From CAZWBR01 sp964404205 (GTDB lineage Bacteria; Bacteroidota; Bacteroidia; Bacteroidales; Prolixibacteraceae): a stretch of 64,000 nt of DNA. Position numbers and translations under genes: made by a program. Location of the stretch: NCBI GenBank assembly GCA_964404205.1, contig CAYOJD010000001.1, positions 17,903 to 81,902 on the forward strand, in the 5' to 3' direction. The notes beneath the pieces are model-generated. The model ran no database searches and was not told the DNA's origin. It was given only the letters and a program-made list of their open reading frames with translations. Below, piece by piece: positions 1 to 8,346 of the stretch (position 1 is the first letter of the stretch; each line of letters starts with the position of its first letter).

Positions 1-3000
1 TCTTCCCGCTCTTCAGTGTAACAGGAACATCTTTTTTGATATCGGCAATGTAGTTTTTGCCTACCACCATGTTTTCTCTGGTCAGTTTAAGCCTGTACTG
101 AAAATAATTTTCACTCTCATTCAGCGTGTTATCGTCATTAATATCTTCGACATCCGGTATTGAAGTGGCTGCGGTAGAATACGATTCGGGCGACTGCTCA
201 TTGGTCGGACTGTTACCGTCGGTATTACTGTAAAGCTTGTATCGTTCCAGCACATCAAGCTGGTCGCGGTCGTAATCGCTTCCGCGGAAATAATGAAAAT
301 TGTCATTCGACGGGTCGTTGTAAATGGTCTGAAATGCAGTGCCGTCGACTACCGACTGTAATTTGGTCAGGAAAGCCTGGTGAAAACTCTGCTCATCGGC
401 AGTGCTAAGGCCATCAAGGCCAACATCCTGATATTTACGGGCAGCCGACGAGTTGTCGAATGCTTTCACCAACGACTGGTTTTGCGAAACGCGGCCCCAG
501 ATGGTTTGGTCAACATCGGTCGTCGAGCCATCGGCCGGCAAGCCATGTTCAAACGATTTTCGCCCATCGCGTAAGATATCTTCAGAAATGTTGCCCAAAT
601 TAAAATAGAGATCTCCACCCGGGTTTGGATTCGATGCCGTATCCATTGCAAAGGGATCCATCATCCAAAACTCGATATATTCGACATTGGCTGTCTCAAA
701 ATCACTGGTTTCGATTTTACGCATGATACCGCCCCAGCGGCTTTCGGGATTAATCAGTTGTCCATTGCGATCGACACCCGATGAGGTGGCCCCTCCGGTT
801 GTTTCGAAATTATACGGGCCACGTTCCTGCGGATAGAAAGCCAGGTCGAGGGTGGGAATATTGGTAGGCTGACCTACGGGAAGCTGTTTCTCGGGATAAA
901 TCTCTGATTGAAAAACCTCTCTCACACGGTGGTCGTCAAGCTTTTCCTGCTGCAACAGATACGACGGGGCTGTATTGCGCTGCATGTAGGGGTCAATAAC
1001 ATACCACGACAGTCGTGCTCGGTTATAGCCATATTCGAGGTCGTTCACCAAATCGCCTTCCGGGAAAAGTTCGTTCCCCTGCGGTGTACTGGCCAAATAC
1101 CATCCCACGTAGCTTTTCAGGTTGATGGGCGTTTTGGCCCCTTCGAAATCGTCGATGTAGGCAGCCCCCTCTTTCGAAACCGCCTTTGAATGACCTGGCA
1201 TCAACTTGGCCCATTCGGCCTCGACCGATATTTTCGAATCAGCATTGGTTTCGAGAAATGGCAGTGCATTGACCATCCGCGTAATAAAAGGCGAACTGTT
1301 GCTGTAGTTCATGTTCAGCCCCAGCATCAGGTTCGAAATGGGGTCATCGCCATAATTCACCTTTTGTGTCAGCGGCTTCTCGTGAAGGTACATCAATGTC
1401 GAACCGATATTGAAATTCTTGTTAATTTCGTAGTTCAGGTGGGTTCCTATCATCGTGCGCCGCTGCATGCTGAACAAATCCTGACTTTCGGTAGAAATGG
1501 ATATCGGCGTTCCCGATTCGAGCAACCCCTGATTGATAATCTTTACCTTTCCCTGCGTATAATCGACAATATAATCCTGATCTTCTATCAGTTCGCGGCC
1601 TCCTGCCGTTACCTTCACCGAGCCACGCGTAATGTTAGGCGACTCGAGCGATATCTCTGATGTAGAGGTCCCTTTGAAACTTCCTTCGAGTTTGTATTTG
1701 TTCTTTTCGGCATCCTGCTCAGCAGCCGTTTTGGTATCGTTGTAAAGTGAGTAGTAAACATACTTCTTTATCGCAGCGGCATCGCCGTTCATCTTCTTTT
1801 CAAGGTTCGAACCAAACGGCTCGACCACCGGGAATATCAACCGCCCTTTGGAGGCATTGATGGTGATGTTGTCGATAAAGTCGAAAATGCCGTCAGGATA
1901 AGGGTCGAGCTGACTGTTCAGGTTGTCGAGGTTCATCTCGTTCAGCAATATCTTCTCTTTCAGCGGGCCATCGGGCAGGTAGTTCAGATTGGTTCCGGCC
2001 GCATTATCCTGAAAAAGTACGTTCATTTTGAACTCCTGACTCGAAATCTGTTGCCCTCTGATGTTGTAGATATTCTTCATCATCAGCCGCCAGTTCTTGT
2101 ATTTGGGATTGAGGTTGGTCCCTCTCAACATTTTTAACACGAGGGTTTGGGGTGCCTCGATACCGTCGGTCGAAAACTCGCCCACCTGATAAACCTGGCC
2201 ATTGGCCGTATACTGGTAAGCTATTGCCAGTATCTCGTCGTTGTTCAGCGAACTGTTGAGCGAGATATAGCCCAACTGCCGGTTCACTGTATATTCGGTC
2301 GAATCGAGACGACGGGCATTTTCAATCTTTTCATAGTCGCGGCCCGAGATAAAATCGCGCACGCTAAGCGGTTTCAATGTAGCCGAAAGGGTAGAGATAT
2401 CACGAATACCGGAATAGTTGTTCAATAACTCCTGGTACATCATGTTGCTTTCGTTGTTCGGGAAAGTATTGGCCGGATAGGGTAAACCCGGCGTATCGCC
2501 AAACTCGGGGATAGTTTGGTTCTGACGGTTTTGCCCGCGTTCGCCAAGGTCGAGGAGCGCTAAAATATTACGCGACTGTTTAAAGTTGCTCGATTTATTG
2601 GTGACCCAAACCTCCACCTTTTTGATGGTAATCGACGATTTGATGATGGGAAGGTCGGAAAGCGCCTCGTCGTACGAACCGTAGAAATGGTGCCCCATAA
2701 AGAAGTGGCGGTTGGCATCGTACTCGGTGGCGTTGATTTCGAACTTGGTCTTCTCGGCCCCTCCTTCGGTGTTGATAACTTTGGTCTCACCCTTTTGCTG
2801 CGACAATACGGTCGATATCGATAGCTTGCCAAACTGAAGGTCGGTCTTTACCCCAAACAGATTGGTACCGCCCCGGATTAAAGTTCCGCTTAGCGGCATC
2901 GACACATTACCGGCTTCGATATTTTTCACAATATCATCCTCATCGCCGGTATAATCGAGTTTGATTTTATTCTCGAAATCGAAAGTCGCATCGGTGTTGT

Positions 3001-3676
3001 AGTTAAACCTCATCTTCATGCGGTCGCCTACTTCCCCATCGAGGCTGACATTGATTTTCTGATCGAAATCGAGGGTGGTTGTTCGTTGCATCCTCACCGG
3101 AATCGATGGGTTTTCGATACGGCTGCTTTTTAGCCCGAGGCTCACTTCGACATATCCCTGCGGCCTGATATTGACGGTACTGTTCCCAAAAACACGGTCG
3201 AACGCATCGCCCCCAACGCGAAACTGCGGAATCAACTGCGAACGTTGTTCAAGGTGCCGCTCCGACATTTTATCGCGCCAGTAAGCATTTACCGCCTCTT
3301 TCATATCCTGTCTCAGGTATTCCTGAAGGCTAAGCGAGCGTGGCAACCGGTAATCCATATCGCCAATCTTTTCGTAAATCAGATACTCACCGGTAGCGGC
3401 ATCGTATTCAACCTGAGGGACAATGTTCGATGGTTTGCTCAGATAGAGCGATGGGTCTTCTGATTTGGGTTCACCCACAAACGGTCCCTGATCGCGAAAC
3501 GGGTAGGGCAAATCGACCGTGTCGGCTGCGACACTATCAATCCGTCCGGCATACTCACGCATAAAATCACCTCTCCCCGAAGGATCACTCGAGGCCAAAA
3601 GCAACAGCGGCCCGATGACTGAAAGGGATATCAGGAAAGTAAGCGCAATCGCGGTATGTACCAATACACGTTTCAA
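1..3676 (-). CDS. sprA: SprA/Sov, type IX secretion outer-membrane translocon (N-terminal half)
   Basis: Reading the minus strand from a TTG at 3676 gives an unbroken frame of 1225 codons that runs off the left edge. SprA is the giant beta-barrel that forms the type IX secretion pore; family members have roughly 2300-2500 residues, so about half is present. Seen: a hydrophobic signal peptide in the first 30 residues, then SprA-type sequence such as PQFRVGGDAFDRVFGN, VSMPLSGTLIRGGTNLFG and ISGRDYEKIENARRLDS. An in-frame TGA lies two codons before the TTG and the next ATG falls after the signal peptide, so TTG is the only start that keeps the signal. The gene begins 7 bp after the ruvA stop, so it is probably co-transcribed with pdxA-ruvA. 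The ruvA-sprA order is common in the phylum. The identification is secure; the C-terminal half is not in the window. Confidence 0.93.
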   Translation of the reverse strand, partial: MKRVLVHTAIALTFLISLSVIGPLLLLASSDPSGRGDFMREYAGRIDSVAADTVDLPYPFRDQGPFVGEPKSEDPSLYLSKPSNIVPQVEYDAATGEYLIYEKIGDMDYRLPRSLSLQEYLRQDMKEAVNAYWRDKMSERHLEQRSQLIPQFRVGGDAFDRVFGNSTVNIRPQGYVEVSLGLKSSRIENPSIPVRMQRTTTLDFDQKINVSLDGEVGDRMKMRFNYNTDATFDFENKIKLDYTGDEDDIVKNIEAGNVSMPLSGTLIRGGTNLFGVKTDLQFGKLSISTVLSQQKGETKVINTEGGAEKTKFEINATEYDANRHFFMGHHFYGSYDEALSDLPIIKSSITIKKVEVWVTNKSSNFKQSRNILALLDLGERGQNRQNQTIPEFGDTPGLPYPANTFPNNESNMMYQELLNNYSGIRDISTLSATLKPLSVRDFISGRDYEKIENARRLDSTEYTVNRQLGYISLNSSLNNDEILAIAYQYTANGQVYQVGEFSTDGIEAPQTLVLKMLRGTNLNPKYKNWRLMMKNIYNIRGQQISSQEFKMNVLFQDNAAGTNLNYLPDGPLKEKILLNEMNLDNLNSQLDPYPDGIFDFIDNITINASKGRLIFPVVEPFGSNLEKKMNGDAAAIKKYVYYSLYNDTKTAAEQDAEKNKYKLEGSFKGTSTSEISLESPNITRGSVKVTAGGRELIEDQDYIVDYTQGKVKIINQGLLESGTPISISTESQDLFSMQRRTMIGTHLNYEINKNFNIGSTLMYLHEKPLTQKVNYGDDPISNLMLGLNMNYSNSSPFITRMVNALPFLETNADSKISVEAEWAKLMPGHSKAVSKEGAAYIDDFEGAKTPINLKSYVGWYLASTPQGNELFPEGDLVNDLEYGYNRARLSWYVIDPYMQRNTAPSYLLQQEKLDDHRVREVFQSEIYPEKQLPVGQPTNIPTLDLAFYPQERGPYNFETTGGATSSGVDRNGQLINPESRWGGIMRKIETSDFETANVEYIEFWMMDPFAMDTASNPNPGGDLYFNLGNISEDILRDGRKSFEHGLPADGSTTDVDQTIWGRVSQNQSLVKAFDNSSAARKYQDVGLDGLSTADEQSFHQAFLTKLQSVVDGTAFQTIYNDPSNDNFHYFRGSDYDRDQLDVLERYKLYSNTDGNSPTNEQSPESYSTAATSIPDVEDINDDNTLNESENYFQYRLKLTRENMVVGKNYIADIKKDVPVTLKSGK

Positions 3677-3683
3677 AGTGCTG

Positions 3684-4265
3684 TCAGATACTTTTAAGTG
3701 CTATTTTGATAAGATTCTCAACGGTCAGCCCAGGTTGCCCCGAAATAAGCTGATCGATCTGTTTTTCGATTGATTTTTTATTGTACCCCAACATTTCGAG
3801 GGCACTGAGTGCTTCGTCCCTCACGCGGTTGTCGCCAACCATAAAGACCCTGTCCGAGGCAAGCCCCTTGCCCACTTTGTCTTTCAGGTCGATTATAACA
3901 CGCTGTGCCGTTTTGGCACCAATGCCTTTGATGCTTTTCAGCAGATTGACATTTTCTGAAAGAATCGCCTCCCGAAGGTCGTCGGGCTGATAAGAGGATA
4001 GCATCATAATTGCGGTATTGGCCCCTATCCCATTCACCGAAATCAAGTGCCTGAAGAGTTCCCGCTCGCCCGCTTCGGCAAAACCGTATAGCAGGTGTGC
4101 ATCCTCGCGAATGATAGGGTGCAGAAAAACCTTCACCGTCGATTGGCCACTTAACCGGCTAAAGGTATTCAGCGAGATATGGACAAAGTAGCCTATCCCG
4201 CCAGCCTCAACAATAAGGCCGGCCGGGGCTAGTTCGGTAAGTGTTCCTTTAATATATTCGTACAT
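3684..4265 (-). CDS. ruvA: Holliday junction branch migration protein RuvA
   Basis: A 193-residue protein of normal RuvA length. RuvA binds the four-way junction as a tetramer and loads the RuvB motor during recombination repair. Seen: an N-terminal OB-fold start (MYEYIKGTLTEL), the helix-hairpin-helix sequences LISVNGIGANTAIMML and LLKSIKGIGAKTAQRVI at about residues 70-125, and a C-terminal three-helix domain ending LIKIALKSI that contacts RuvB. It lies 35 bp after pdxA and 7 bp before sprA on the same strand. The partner ruvB is at the other end of the window (61584), so the two are not in one operon here. Confidence 0.97.
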   Translation of the reverse strand: MYEYIKGTLTELAPAGLIVEAGGIGYFVHISLNTFSRLSGQSTVKVFLHPIIREDAHLLYGFAEAGERELFRHLISVNGIGANTAIMMLSSYQPDDLREAILSENVNLLKSIKGIGAKTAQRVIIDLKDKVGKGLASDRVFMVGDNRVRDEALSALEMLGYNKKSIEKQIDQLISGQPGLTVENLIKIALKSI

Positions 4266-4300
4266 AGAGCAATAGCATTGGTTAGGAAACTATGGGGTGG

Positions 4301-5362
4301 TTACTCACCGCCCGACCTGTCGATATCCTGCCGCTGCAACGGATCTTTTGACAACTCTTTGTAGAGCTGACGGTTTGCAAAAACATCAATCGCCAAATAG
4401 ATGGCATTTCTGAACGACTGTTCCGATGCGATACCTGTTCCGGCAATATCGTAGGCTGTACCGTGTCCGGGCGAAGTACGCACAACGGGAAGTCCGGCGG
4501 TAAAGTTAACCCCCGAATCGAAGGCCAGCACTTTGAACGGTATCAACCCCTGATCGTGGTACATGGCCAGAATGGCATCGTATTTGGCATATTCACCCGA
4601 TCCGAAAAAGCCATCGGCTGCAAACGGCCCCATGGCAATAATCCCCTCATCGTTGGCCTGTTTGATGGCCGGAAAAATAATTTTTTGCTCATCGGTGCCG
4701 ATAACCCCGTTGTCTCCAGCATGTGGGTTAAGTCCCAAAACGGCAATACGTGGCTTACGGATTGAAAAATCCTCCATGACCGTCTTATGCAGGATACGGA
4801 TATTTTTCAGGATTTTCTCTTTGGTAAGCACTTGCGGCACCTGGGCCACAGGAATATGGCCTGTAACCACACCTACACGAAGGTTGTCGCTTACCATCAG
4901 CATCATGTAGTTTTTGGCATCGAACTCCGCTGCAAAATATTCAGTATGCCCCGGAAAATGAAACTGTTCCGACTGGATATTCTCTTTGTTGATGGGAGCT
5001 GTAACCACCACATCGATATCGCCCGATTTCAAATCTTTCATCGCAGCCTGTAACGAAAGCAAGGCTGCCTCACCGGCTACCTGGGTCGATTTGCCTAACT
5101 CTACGCGGATCTCTTCATCCACACAGTTGATGATATTGACCCGCTTTGAATTGGCTTCGCGTGCAGTGTTAATCTGATTGAAACTAAAGAGTTCGACATC
5201 GAGCGCCTTGCGGTGATAGGCTGCAACCTTGGGAGAACCGTAGACAATCGGGGTACACATTTCGAGCATACGGCTATCGGCCATTGCCTTGATTATAACC
5301 TCGTAACCGATACCGTTTATGTCGCCGTGCGTAATCCCTACCTTGATTTTATGCTGATCCAT
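4301..5362 (-). CDS. pdxA: 4-hydroxythreonine-4-phosphate dehydrogenase PdxA
   Basis: A 353-residue protein. PdxA oxidises 4-phosphohydroxy-L-threonine with NAD in the DXP-dependent route to pyridoxal phosphate. The three metal-binding histidines of the family are visible in FPGHTEYFA (H139), LNPHAGDNG (H214) and MYHDQGLIPFK (H269), and the substrate/NAD-site sequence VRTSPGHGTAYDIAGTG is intact. The N-terminus has THGDINGIGYEV where many homologues have GDPAGIGPE, a common Bacteroidota variation. It heads a probable pdxA-ruvA-sprA unit. The 79 bp separating it from pepA upstream leaves room for its own promoter. Confidence 0.96.
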   Translation of the reverse strand: MDQHKIKVGITHGDINGIGYEVIIKAMADSRMLEMCTPIVYGSPKVAAYHRKALDVELFSFNQINTAREANSKRVNIINCVDEEIRVELGKSTQVAGEAALLSLQAAMKDLKSGDIDVVVTAPINKENIQSEQFHFPGHTEYFAAEFDAKNYMMLMVSDNLRVGVVTGHIPVAQVPQVLTKEKILKNIRILHKTVMEDFSIRKPRIAVLGLNPHAGDNGVIGTDEQKIIFPAIKQANDEGIIAMGPFAADGFFGSGEYAKYDAILAMYHDQGLIPFKVLAFDSGVNFTAGLPVVRTSPGHGTAYDIAGTGIASEQSFRNAIYLAIDVFANRQLYKELSKDPLQRQDIDRSGGE

Positions 5363-5441
5363 TGATATATTTTCTTTTTGAGTGACTATTCCATTTTGGT
5401 TTATTGTTCAAATTTAAACTTTTCTGCATTAAAAAGAAGTT

Positions 5442-6905
5442 CTATTCTAATTTATCAGCCTTTGGGCGGATTGACTCAACATAATTTTCAAGAAAACGGA
5501 ACAATAACCTTACCCCTGTACCGCTACCTCCTTTGGGCCGGTAATGGTCAGCCGACGGCAGAAACGACGGGCCGGCAATGTCGAGATGGACCCACGGATA
5601 GGCGGTAAAGCGTTGCAGAAACTTCCCGGCAGTGATAGCACCTGCCTCGCGTGACCCAATATTTTTGACATCTGCAATATCCGACTTAATCATCTCGTCG
5701 TACTCATCCCACAACGGGAATTCGACCACCCGTTCGTAAACCTCATCACCGGCCTGTTGCAACCGGGCCATGGTTTCTGCTCCGGCACTGCCCATCCCGG
5801 CAATTCCCTGCGTGCTCAGGGCCATTGCCGCCGAACCGGTCAACGTGGCCACATCAATAACCAAATCGGGATGATAGTTTCGTGCAAAGCTCAACGCATC
5901 AGCCAAAATCAGCCGGCCTTCGGCATCGGTATTCAACACCTCAACCGTGGTGCCGTTGTGCATGGTAATGACATCGCCGGGTGTAATGGCATTCCCGTCG
6001 GGTCGGTTATCGGTAGCCGGCACCAGGGCCATCAGGTAAAGCGGTAACTTTAACCGGGCTGCCAGATAAATTACCCCTGCAACGGCCGCGCCCCCGGCCA
6101 TATCGCTTTTCATATAATCCATCGACTGGGGTGTGGGCTTCAGGCTCAGGCCGCCGGTGTCGAACACCACGCCCTTCCCCACCAGAATAATTGGACGGCT
6201 GTTCAGTGCCGTTTCCGGCTTCCACTCCAGTATCGAAAAGGTAGCCGGATCGATACTCCCCTTGTTCACGGCCAGCAAACCGCCCATCCGCAACGACTCT
6301 ATCTGGTTCTGGTGCAACACTTCGGTCGTAAAACCAGCCTCGCGGCCCATCTCACCAAAACGTTCAGCCAGTTTCAATGCATTCAGGCTTACCACCGGTT
6401 CGTTCACCATGTCGCGCACCAGCGTGACCGAATCGATTATCGCCTTTAACCGTTCTATATCCGCAGGAGCGATATCGCCGTGAACCAGTGTAACTTCAGA
6501 CAAATATTGCTGTTTGGCCTGACCGTCCGTAAAATACTTGGTAAAGGCATAATTTCCCAGCGCCAGCCCTTCGGCAAAAGCCAGCAACGGCCCCTTTCCG
6601 GTATCGGCGGCATGAATTTCAATCGCCCTGATTTTCTCTTTTTTCGCGATAGCTGCCAACTCGTTTCCCCTCCGGCGCCATAGCTCCACCTGCTGGTTTT
6701 GCGCCTTACCGCCATCGATGGCGACAATAAAAATCCAACTACCCAATCGGTTGAGAGTCAATAATCCGGGAGCATCGGTTAGCTTTGCCTGCACATAGGC
6801 CAACTCATTTTCGTTCAGCGGCAACTGCCGCAAAGCGGCTGTCGCGGCTATCAGGAATACCTGATTGCCTACCGCTGGCTTATCGTTTTTCAATTGAATT
6901 TCCAT
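5442..6905 (-). CDS. pepA: Leucyl aminopeptidase, peptidase family M17
   Basis: A 487-residue cytosolic two-metal aminopeptidase that removes N-terminal residues from peptides. The M17 core is clear: LVGKGVVFDTGGLSLKP with K244 and D249 as metal/active-site residues, and the signature NTDAEGRL at 325-332 carrying D327 and E329. The N-terminal non-catalytic domain (about 1-165) is weakly conserved, as usual. Length fits the family. It diverges from mqnC across a 115-bp gap that must hold both promoters. Whether it has the extra DNA-binding role of Escherichia coli PepA cannot be told from sequence. Confidence 0.95.
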   Translation of the reverse strand: MEIQLKNDKPAVGNQVFLIAATAALRQLPLNENELAYVQAKLTDAPGLLTLNRLGSWIFIVAIDGGKAQNQQVELWRRRGNELAAIAKKEKIRAIEIHAADTGKGPLLAFAEGLALGNYAFTKYFTDGQAKQQYLSEVTLVHGDIAPADIERLKAIIDSVTLVRDMVNEPVVSLNALKLAERFGEMGREAGFTTEVLHQNQIESLRMGGLLAVNKGSIDPATFSILEWKPETALNSRPIILVGKGVVFDTGGLSLKPTPQSMDYMKSDMAGGAAVAGVIYLAARLKLPLYLMALVPATDNRPDGNAITPGDVITMHNGTTVEVLNTDAEGRLILADALSFARNYHPDLVIDVATLTGSAAMALSTQGIAGMGSAGAETMARLQQAGDEVYERVVEFPLWDEYDEMIKSDIADVKNIGSREAGAITAGKFLQRFTAYPWVHLDIAGPSFLPSADHYRPKGGSGTGVRLLFRFLENYVESIRPKADKLE

Positions 6906-7020
6906 ATCGTATCTCCTTATTAGTTATGTTTATAAACGCTGTAGCCGGCAAACCGGATTATCGACATCGGCGACAGCGTTGCCCCAAAATTACTACCTTT
7001 AGCGAAAAATTTGGGCCATC

Positions 7021-8124
7021 ATGAATTTCGAATCCCTATATCAAAAAGCCATCGCCCTCGAACCGCTGACAGCCGACGAGGGGTTGCTGCTCTACCGCGA
7101 TGCACCACTGACCGAACTGATGCTCGCTGCCGATACCATCCGGCGGAAGCTTCACCCCGAAAATTGGGTCACCTGGATTATCGATCGCAATGTCAATATA
7201 ACGAACATCTGTATCTCCGGTTGCAAATTCTGCAATTTTCACCGGAAAATCAACGGCGACGGCACTTATACTACAACATTCGAAGATTATCGTTCCAAAA
7301 TCATCCAGATGATCGAACTGGGCGGCAACCAGTTGTTGTTGCAGGGGGGCATGCACCCCGGCTACGGCCTCAGTTTTTATACAAAACTCTTCAGCCAGTT
7401 GAAAGAGGAATTTCCTACCGTGAAACTTCACGCACTGGGCCCGCCCGAGATTGTCCACATTGCCCGCAAGGAGCGAAAAGGCTACCGCGAAATATTGGAA
7501 GCATTGGTGGCTTCGGGGCTCGACAGCCTTCCCGGGGCCGGGGCCGAAATCCTCTGCGACCGTGTCCGAAGGTCGCTCTCGCCCGGTAAAGCGCTTACCG
7601 ATCAGTGGCTCGATGTCATGCGCGAAGCCCACAAAATGAACCTTGTCACCTCGGCAACCATGATGTTTGGCCATATCGAAACCATCGACGAGCGCATCGA
7701 CCATCTGGTACGGCTGCGCGAAGTACAAGCCGAAAAACCCGAAGGGCACCACGGCTTCACCGCCTTTATTCCCTGGCCGGTGATTGCAGGAGGAACTGTG
7801 TTGGCCAACGAAATAGAACTGGAACCAGTACTCCCGGTCGAATATCTCCGCACCATTGCCATCAGCCGGCTGATGCTCTGCAATATCCGCAACATTCAGG
7901 CTTCGTGGCTCACCGTAGGCAAAGCCACCGCACAATTGTGCCTTCACGCTGGCGCCAACGATTTGGGTTCCATTATGATAGAAGAAAATGTGGTTTCGTC
8001 GGCAGGCGCATCGTACAAGATGAACGCCGACGAGATGCAACAAGCCATTGCCGATGCCGGCTTCGCCCCGCGGCTGCGCAACCAGGCCTACGAGTTGATT
8101 GAATTGCCCGAACAAATAAGATAA
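7021..8124 (+). CDS. mqnC: Cyclic dehypoxanthinyl futalosine synthase MqnC, radical SAM
   Basis: A 367-residue radical SAM enzyme with the cluster motif CISGCKFC (C64, C68, C71). MqnC cyclises dehypoxanthinyl futalosine in the futalosine route to menaquinone. MqnC is preferred over its relative MqnE because of SLPGAGAEIL, GFTAFIPWP and NIQASWLTVGK, which are typical MqnC stretches, and because of the length. The gene stands alone between divergent pepA and speA; other mqn genes are not in this window. Its presence suggests menaquinone is made by the futalosine pathway rather than the classical Men pathway, which is inference from one gene. Confidence 0.9.
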   Translation: MNFESLYQKAIALEPLTADEGLLLYRDAPLTELMLAADTIRRKLHPENWVTWIIDRNVNITNICISGCKFCNFHRKINGDGTYTTTFEDYRSKIIQMIELGGNQLLLQGGMHPGYGLSFYTKLFSQLKEEFPTVKLHALGPPEIVHIARKERKGYREILEALVASGLDSLPGAGAEILCDRVRRSLSPGKALTDQWLDVMREAHKMNLVTSATMMFGHIETIDERIDHLVRLREVQAEKPEGHHGFTAFIPWPVIAGGTVLANEIELEPVLPVEYLRTIAISRLMLCNIRNIQASWLTVGKATAQLCLHAGANDLGSIMIEENVVSSAGASYKMNADEMQQAIADAGFAPRLRNQAYELIELPEQIR

Positions 8125-8346
8125 CCGGCTCCATTTTGCCATATTTGATCTCAAGAACAATATGGTTCAACTTATTTTATATTTTTGCGCAAAAGATTGA
8201 TGCAGAAAGTTGTCTGAAGGGTTTTACCTACTCCGGCAGCAATCATTCGGGTACCATTCTTCTTAACCCTAAGGCGACAGTGGTAAACCTGTATTAATCT
8301 TTTGAATGAAAACGAATTATTAACTTTTGAATCGAATTAAGCAAAG
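8125..8346 (+). promoter_or_regulatory. Intergenic leader in front of speA
   Basis: This 222-bp gap contains a TAnnTTTG-type -7 box (TATTTTTG, 8180-8187) with no good -33 box. It would give a transcript with a leader of about 150 nt before speA. Within the leader, GGGTT near 8220 and AACCC near 8265 could pair, as could short runs around GGTTTTACC and GGTAAACC. I cannot assign it to a known riboswitch or attenuator class. No gene is apparent. Confidence 0.35.

Noticed and set aside
7036..8160. Long minus-strand open frame of 374 codons opposite mqnC
   Set aside because: It is the antisense of a clear radical SAM gene, contains no recognisable domain, and has the odd composition of a shadow frame.
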